7,768 bases of DNA from Deltaproteobacteria bacterium. Lineage in GTDB: Bacteria > Desulfobacterota > GWC2-55-46 > UBA9637. Every line of letters starts with the position of its first letter. Within the stretch, counting starts at the first letter, position 1. The translations under genes and the position numbers were made by a program. Under the pieces are notes generated by a model. The model was given only the letters and a program-made list of their open reading frames with translations, had not been told where the DNA came from and made no database searches. Below are positions 6,974 to 7,768 of the stretch, piece by piece. The DNA lies in NCBI GenBank assembly GCA_016234985.1, contig JACRNK010000005.1:1-7768 (forward strand), read 5' to 3'.

Positions 6974-7008
6974 TTATTCTGAATTCAGAATTCTGTATTC
7001 TGGATTCC
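6974..7008. repeat. Heptad repeat array between lpxD and fabZ, containing a 16-bp palindrome
   Basis: Five in-phase 7-bp units with consensus G-N-ATTC-T: TTATTCT, GAATTCA, GAATTCT, GTATTCT and GGATTCC, at 6974, 6981, 6988, 6995 and 7002. The first units form the perfect palindrome ATTCTGAATTCAGAAT (6976-6991). The array ends 5 nt before the fabZ Shine-Dalgarno. The palindrome follows from the repeat consensus, so it need not be an operator. Confidence 0.7.
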
Positions 7009-7013
7009 ATAAA

Positions 7014-7019
7014 AAGGAG
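7014..7019 (+). promoter_or_regulatory. Ribosome binding site of fabZ
   Basis: AAGGAG stands 5 nt before ATG 7025. The initiation signal of fabZ is intact although the gene body is broken. Confidence 0.75.
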
Positions 7020-7024
7020 ATACC

Positions 7025-7512
7025 ATGATTGACATAAATGAAATTTTAAAAATCCTGCCGCATCGCTATCCATTTCTTTTGGTGGACAAGGTTGTGGAAT
7101 TTGAGGCAGGAAAGAAGGCTAAGGGCATAAAAAATGTCACAATCAATGAGCCGTTTTTCCAGGGGCATTTTCCCGGACACCCGATTATGCCTGGTGTTTT
7201 GATAATAGAGGCAATGGCGCAGGTAGGCGGCATACTTGCATTTAAGTCCACGAATGTGGCAAACAAGCAATGGCGCAGGTAGGCGGCATACTTGCATTTA
7301 AGTCCACGAATGTGGCAAACAAGGCGGTTTATTTTATGGGAATAGATAAGGCAAAGTTCCGCAAGCCTGTGCTGCCAGGGGACAGGCTTGAGCTTGTTCT
7401 GGAGGTGACAAAGTAAAGGGGCGCTATCTGGGCGTTTAAGGGAGAGGCCTTTGTTGACGGCAATTTGGTGAGCGAGGCAGAGTTGATGGCTACGATAGTG
7501 GAGAAGGGGTAG
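7025..7512 (+). pseudogene. fabZ: 3-hydroxyacyl-ACP dehydratase FabZ, broken by a tandem duplication and a nonsense codon
   Basis: FabZ dehydrates 3-hydroxyacyl-ACP in fatty acid synthesis and competes with LpxA/LpxD for that substrate. The 5' part is normal: [14 protein letters not shown] (10-23), then [13 protein letters not shown] with catalytic His48 and Glu62 in EAMAQ. At 7211 a 56-bp segment is repeated perfectly (7267-7322). As 56 is not a multiple of 3, the frame shifts and translation ends at TAG 7280-7282 after 85 residues (usual length about 140-150). Skipping one copy restores the frame ([23 protein letters not shown]...), but a second lesion, TAA 7414-7416, then interrupts before [15 protein letters not shown]. 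The conserved C-terminus continues to TAG 7510-7512. The truncated product keeps the active-site residues but loses strands of the hot-dog fold. Recent decay or a sequence/assembly error are both possible. An intact FabZ or FabA elsewhere would be expected if the lesions are real. Confidence 0.85.
7211..7322. repeat. Perfect 56-bp direct tandem duplication inside fabZ
   Basis: Bases 7211-7266 and 7267-7322 are identical over all 56 positions. Identity runs one base further (7267 and 7323 are both G), leaving 1 bp of junction homology. The unit codes the region [18 protein letters not shown]. Absence of any difference between the copies indicates a very recent event or an artefact. Confidence 0.95.
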
Positions 7513-7516
7513 AATA

Positions 7517-7768
7517 ATGATAAAGTATGAATCCAAAATCCATCCTACTGCCATAATTCATACAGGCGCTGAGATTGGCGCAGATGTTGAAATAGGGCCT
7601 TATTCGGTTGTAGGCAAGGATGTCCAAATAGGAAAAGGGACAGTCATAGCCTCTCATGTGGTTATAGACGGCTGGACGACTATTGGAACAGGCTGCCGAA
7701 TCCACCAATTTGCCTCTGTAGGCGCGCCGCCTCAGGATATAAGATACAAAGGCGAGAAAACCGAAGTA
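7517..7768 (+). CDS. lpxA: UDP-N-acetylglucosamine O-acyltransferase LpxA, N-terminal fragment
   Basis: LpxA adds a 3-hydroxyacyl chain from ACP to the 3-OH of UDP-GlcNAc, the first step of lipid A synthesis. The frame is open from ATG 7517 to the window edge, 84 residues. It opens [26 protein letters not shown], a run of hexapeptide repeats of the left-handed beta-helix, and ends [16 protein letters not shown]. The 'G-x-P-Q-D-x-[KR]-[YF]-x-G-E-x-T' signature separates LpxA from LpxD and other hexapeptide transferases. The catalytic His (His125 in E. coli) lies beyond the edge. It starts 4 nt after the fabZ stop, with an AAGGGG Shine-Dalgarno (7504-7509) inside the fabZ end, so it can initiate on its own even though fabZ translation now stops far upstream. 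Confidence 0.93.
   Translation, partial: MIKYESKIHPTAIIHTGAEIGADVEIGPYSVVGKDVQIGKGTVIASHVVIDGWTTIGTGCRIHQFASVGAPPQDIRYKGEKTEV

Noticed and set aside
6976..6991. 16-bp palindrome as a repressor operator
   Set aside because: The palindrome arises from the overlapping heptad consensus (ATTCTGA/GAATTC), and no promoter elements flank it.
7270..7416. Internal restart ORF (48 residues) in the second half of fabZ
   Set aside because: The ATG is an internal Met codon of fabZ repeated by the duplication, with no SD; the product would lack the catalytic His.
7414..7416. TAA recoded as an amino acid
   Set aside because: The cNMP gene and bamA both end on TAA at the expected places, so TAA is a normal stop here.
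7066..7554. 162-residue - strand ORF across fabZ
   Set aside because: It is antisense to fabZ, and a 19-residue segment appears twice only because of the 56-bp duplication; no recognisable domain or start signal.

Overview
The window is a piece of an outer-membrane biogenesis operon, all on the + strand, from a Gram-negative bacterium that makes lipid A. The order is lolC/E (3' end), a TPR plus twin cyclic-nucleotide-binding protein, lolD, bamA, skp, lpxD, fabZ (broken) and lpxA (5' end). This lol-bam-skp-lpx order is familiar from deltaproteobacteria-grade and Nitrospirota-like genomes. Moderate base composition, repeat-laden spacers and a BamA with an extra N-terminal domain fit that broad group. 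The sequence alone does not fix the phylum, and an environmental (metagenome) assembly is quite possible.

Layout. 1-144 is the C-terminal tail of the lipoprotein-releasing ABC permease. 145-451 is a gene-free spacer dominated by a 183-bp nested imperfect palindrome (241-423) made of four 28-nt hairpin-bearing units in inverted pairs. 452-1735 encodes a cytoplasmic TPR / double cNMP-binding protein with no DNA-binding domain. 1736-1866 is a spacer of 7-bp repeats with a 15-bp perfect hairpin. 1867-2568 is lolD, joined by a TGATG overlap to bamA (about 2568-5279). 5280-5361 is another heptad array. 5362-5898 is skp, joined by an ATGA overlap to lpxD (5895-6950). 6951-7024 is a third heptad array. 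7025-7512 is fabZ, and lpxA begins at 7517 and runs off the end.

How the genes work together. LolC/E and LolD release lipoproteins from the inner membrane. BamA inserts beta-barrel proteins into the outer membrane and Skp chaperones those proteins across the periplasm. LpxA and LpxD carry out the first and third steps of lipid A synthesis. FabZ dehydrates 3-hydroxyacyl-ACP, the same pool LpxA and LpxD draw on. The cNMP protein is the one member without an obvious envelope role.

Most notable points. (1) fabZ carries two independent lesions: a perfect 56-bp tandem duplication that shifts the frame, and a separate in-frame TAA further on. It is either a recent pseudogene or a local sequence error. 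(2) Heptad (7-bp period) repeats of several consensus types fill three spacers, run up to the lolD start codon where no Shine-Dalgarno is visible, and occur inside the BamA signal-peptide coding sequence. (3) The nested palindrome looks like a REP/BIME-like mobile repeat, with compensatory changes in its hairpins. (4) BamA has about 130 extra residues before its five POTRA domains. I saw no CRISPR array, transposase, tRNA or rRNA, and no complete novel defence-like system.
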